Below, one piece after another: positions 62,198 through 64,000 of a DNA stretch of 64,000 nt; position 1 is the first letter of the stretch, and every line of letters begins with the position of its first letter. Made by a program: the position numbers and the translations under genes. This DNA is from Bicyclus anynana (lineage: Eukaryota; Arthropoda; Insecta; Lepidoptera; Nymphalidae), in assembly GCF_947172395.1 (NCBI RefSeq), contig NC_069102.1:8958442-9022441 (forward strand). Reading direction: 5' to 3'. Under the pieces are notes generated by a model, which worked only from the letters and a program-made list of their open reading frames with translations, ran no database searches and was not told the DNA's origin.

Positions 62198-64000
62198 GTA
62201 TGAATGAATGAATGAATGAAATATACTTTATTGTACACCAAAAATAATAATAACAGGCAAGAAATTAACTTAAAAACTAATGTACAATTGGCGGCCTTAT
62301 CGCTAATGAGCGATCTCTTCCAGACAACCAATCGAAAAAAGAGAAAATAAATACAAGGAATAATGCATAATGACGGGTGTACACATAAAAAGAGAAGTAG
62401 AAGATATATTACACTTAGATAATAATATATAAAATCAAAATCAATATATTTATATATATATATGAACACATACAAATATACATACATACCTACCAACAAT
62501 TACATATATTCCTACATAAATAAGGATACTTACAAATAAATATATATATATATATATATAACATAAGCATACATACGAAAATTTTATTTAAATAATTTAG
62601 ATGTAAAAAGTAAGAAACAAGACAACATCAACAATTATTTAAACATGAACAAATAAATAAAATCATTTAAACGAAAATAAATACGGAATGATAAAAAGGT
62701 CAAGGAGGAAAGAAGTGCATATTTACCAGTTGTTTGAAAGAAGCTAGAGATTGCGCACGCCGAGCCTCGAGAGGTAAGGAATTCCAGAGGCGAGCAGCTT
62801 TTACAGAGAATGATTTAGAATAATAGGAAGTATTATGAGAAGGAATTTTTAGAATGAAATTATCCTCAGATCGAAGTGAGCGACAATGAGAATCACTGAG
62901 AAAGTTAAATCGCTCCTTTAGATATGGGGGAGTAGCAGGGTTAAAAAGGACGTTATATAAAATAAAAAGAATGTGAGTATTCCTGCGAAGGCGAATTGAA
63001 GGCCACTTGAGTTTATCGCGAAATTCGGAAATATGATCATATTTGCGAAGTCCAAATATGAATCTTATACAAATGTTCTGAATGCGCTCAAGCTTATCAA
63101 GCAGTTCCTCACTCAAATTAAGATAACACGTGTCAGCATAATCGAGAATTGGTAGTAGGAGTGATTGTGCAAGCGCAATTTTAGTAGATACTGGAAGGAA
63201 ATTTCTTAATCTTCGAAGTGACCCTATAGATGCAAACACCTTCCTACTGACCTCACTTACCTGGGGTGCCCAAGTAAAATACTTATCGAAAGTAACACCG
63301 AGGTTTTTAACCGTGTTACTAAATGGCACATGCGTTCCATCAAAAACTACACTAGGAAAAGAAGCCCAATCAATGCGTGCTACCAAATTATGACTACCTA
63401 TAACTATAACTTGAGTTTTGGAAGGATTCACTTTCAGACCGTATGAATTGCTCCATTGTACTATCGAATCTAAATCCTTATTTATAACATTTATTGCATT
63501 AGGCAAATCAGACAGTTTGGCCTGAACGTATATTTGGAGATCATCCGCATACAGGTGGTAGAGAGAAGAAAGCTGAAGAGTGATAGAACTAATGAAAATT
63601 GAAAAAAGGAGAGGAGACAACACGCCACCTTGTGGAACACCGGCAGAAATCGTGCACCAGTTAGATACAGAGTCATTGACTCGCACACACTGCCGGCGAC
63701 CAAACAAGTAACTACGAAACCAGTCAATCACTTCAGGAGATATGTTGAGAGAACCTAGTTTAGCCAATAGAAGATCAAAATCAACATTATTAAATGCATT
63801 ACTAAAATCAAGTAAGGCCAACACCGTAACACATTGATTATCCATACCAAGGCGAATATCTTCAGTAATTTTGATTAATGCAGTAGTCGTACTATGACCA
63901 GTCCGGAAACCCGATTGAAATGGGTTCGAAAGATTTTGTCTAGTTAGGAAAAGGCTTAATTGACGGTGAACTATTCGCTCAAACACTTTTGAAAGAAACG
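62198..64000 (-). mobile_element. LINE of CR1/Jockey-superfamily type, 3' part, runs off window
   Basis: Minus strand. It contains the ORF2 C-terminal 430 or so codons, a 3' UTR of about 500 bp and a 3' end made of (TTCA)n, seen as (TGAA)5 at 62200-62220. A stem-loop (TTATCGCT..AGCGAT) lies about 90 bp before the end. Microsatellite TTCA tails instead of poly(A) fit CR1-like LINEs. The 5' part lies beyond 64000. Confidence 0.88.
62700..64000 (-). CDS. LINE ORF2, reverse transcriptase, partial (N-terminus beyond window)
   Basis: The frame is open from the right window edge to the TGA at 62700-62702, at least 432 codons. A FLSK...VFERIVHRQL start of the finger region is visible. Then come HSTTTALIKITEDI, motif A LLDFSNAFNNVD, motif B GVPQGGVLSPLLFSIF, motif C LYADDLQIY (about 143 codons from 63986), motif D GLKVNPSKTQVIVIG and KNLGVTFDKYFTW. 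The C-terminal part includes AARLWNSLPLEARRAQSLAS, typical of Jockey/CR1 LINEs. There is no RNase H, unlike the 34-39 kb LINE. All visible polymerase motifs are intact, so the copy may be young. The endonuclease domain is outside the window. Confidence 0.92.
   Translation of the reverse strand, partial: FLSKVFERIVHRQLSLFLTRQNLSNPFQSGFRTGHSTTTALIKITEDIRLGMDNQCVTVLALLDFSNAFNNVDFDLLLAKLGSLNISPEVIDWFRSYLFGRRQCVRVNDSVSNWCTISAGVPQGGVLSPLLFSIFISSITLQLSSLYHLYADDLQIYVQAKLSDLPNAINVINKDLDSIVQWSNSYGLKVNPSKTQVIVIGSHNLVARIDWASFPSVVFDGTHVPFSNTVKNLGVTFDKYFTWAPQVSEVSRKVFASIGSLRRLRNFLPVSTKIALAQSLLLPILDYADTCYLNLSEELLDKLERIQNICIRFIFGLRKYDHISEFRDKLKWPSIRLRRNTHILFILYNVLFNPATPPYLKERFNFLSDSHCRSLRSEDNFILKIPSHNTSYYSKSFSVKAARLWNSLPLEARRAQSLASFKQLVNMHFFPP

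Overview
This 64 kb window is non-coding-rich eukaryotic DNA, almost certainly from a moth or butterfly (Lepidoptera). The evidence is AT-rich sequence packed with two tRNA-headed SINE families, Helitron-type ends (start near ACTAATATTATAAA, finish CTAGT), RTE-clade LINE tails ending in (TGA)n, several MITE families, and LINE open reading frames of insect type. There is no bacterial gene organisation, CRISPR array, rRNA or free-standing tRNA gene.

Only one piece of a host gene is recognised with confidence: a 133-bp spliced internal exon on the + strand at 22941-23073. It encodes 43 full residues of the membrane protein membralin (TMEM259 family). No other membralin exon could be read, so most or all of the window appears to lie in two very long introns of this gene.

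Layout: 1-3.5 kb, a GC-rich palindromic stretch, decayed SINEs and AT-rich spacer. 3.5-7.6 kb, RTE tails, a Helitron with a nested SINE, and a recent SINE-mediated duplication. 7.6-11.5 kb, SINE, RTE, LINE and Helitron debris. 11.5-14.4 kb, two unrelated tandem arrays (about 190 bp and 236 bp periods). 16-22.9 kb, an RTE tail, a long hairpin, a tandem duplication with one copy filled by a hAT-type MITE and the other empty, two related degenerate arrays, and a MITE. 22.9-23.1 kb, the membralin exon. 23.2-33.8 kb, SINEs and RTE copies with target-site duplications, plus four 129-bp tandem repeats. 33.8-39.1 kb, a full-length apparently intact LINE (two ORFs, zinc knuckles, endonuclease, reverse transcriptase, RNase H) with an 11-bp target-site duplication. 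42.0-43.9 kb, an unusual 1.9-kb element with about 300-bp terminal inverted repeats and a CXC-domain gene broken by one frameshift. 44-62 kb, SINEs, MITEs, Helitrons, LINE 3' ends and GC-rich islands. 62.2-64.0 kb, the 3' part of a second LINE of a different clade, running off the window.

The genes do not form a pathway. The autonomous elements (the 34-39 kb LINE, the 62-64 kb LINE, RTE relatives) are likely sources of machinery for the non-autonomous copies around them; this is inference. Most other open frames are shadows inside repeats. The best candidates for something new are the long-TIR CXC element, the two arrays sharing one core motif, the filled/empty hAT MITE pair, and the isolated membralin exon.
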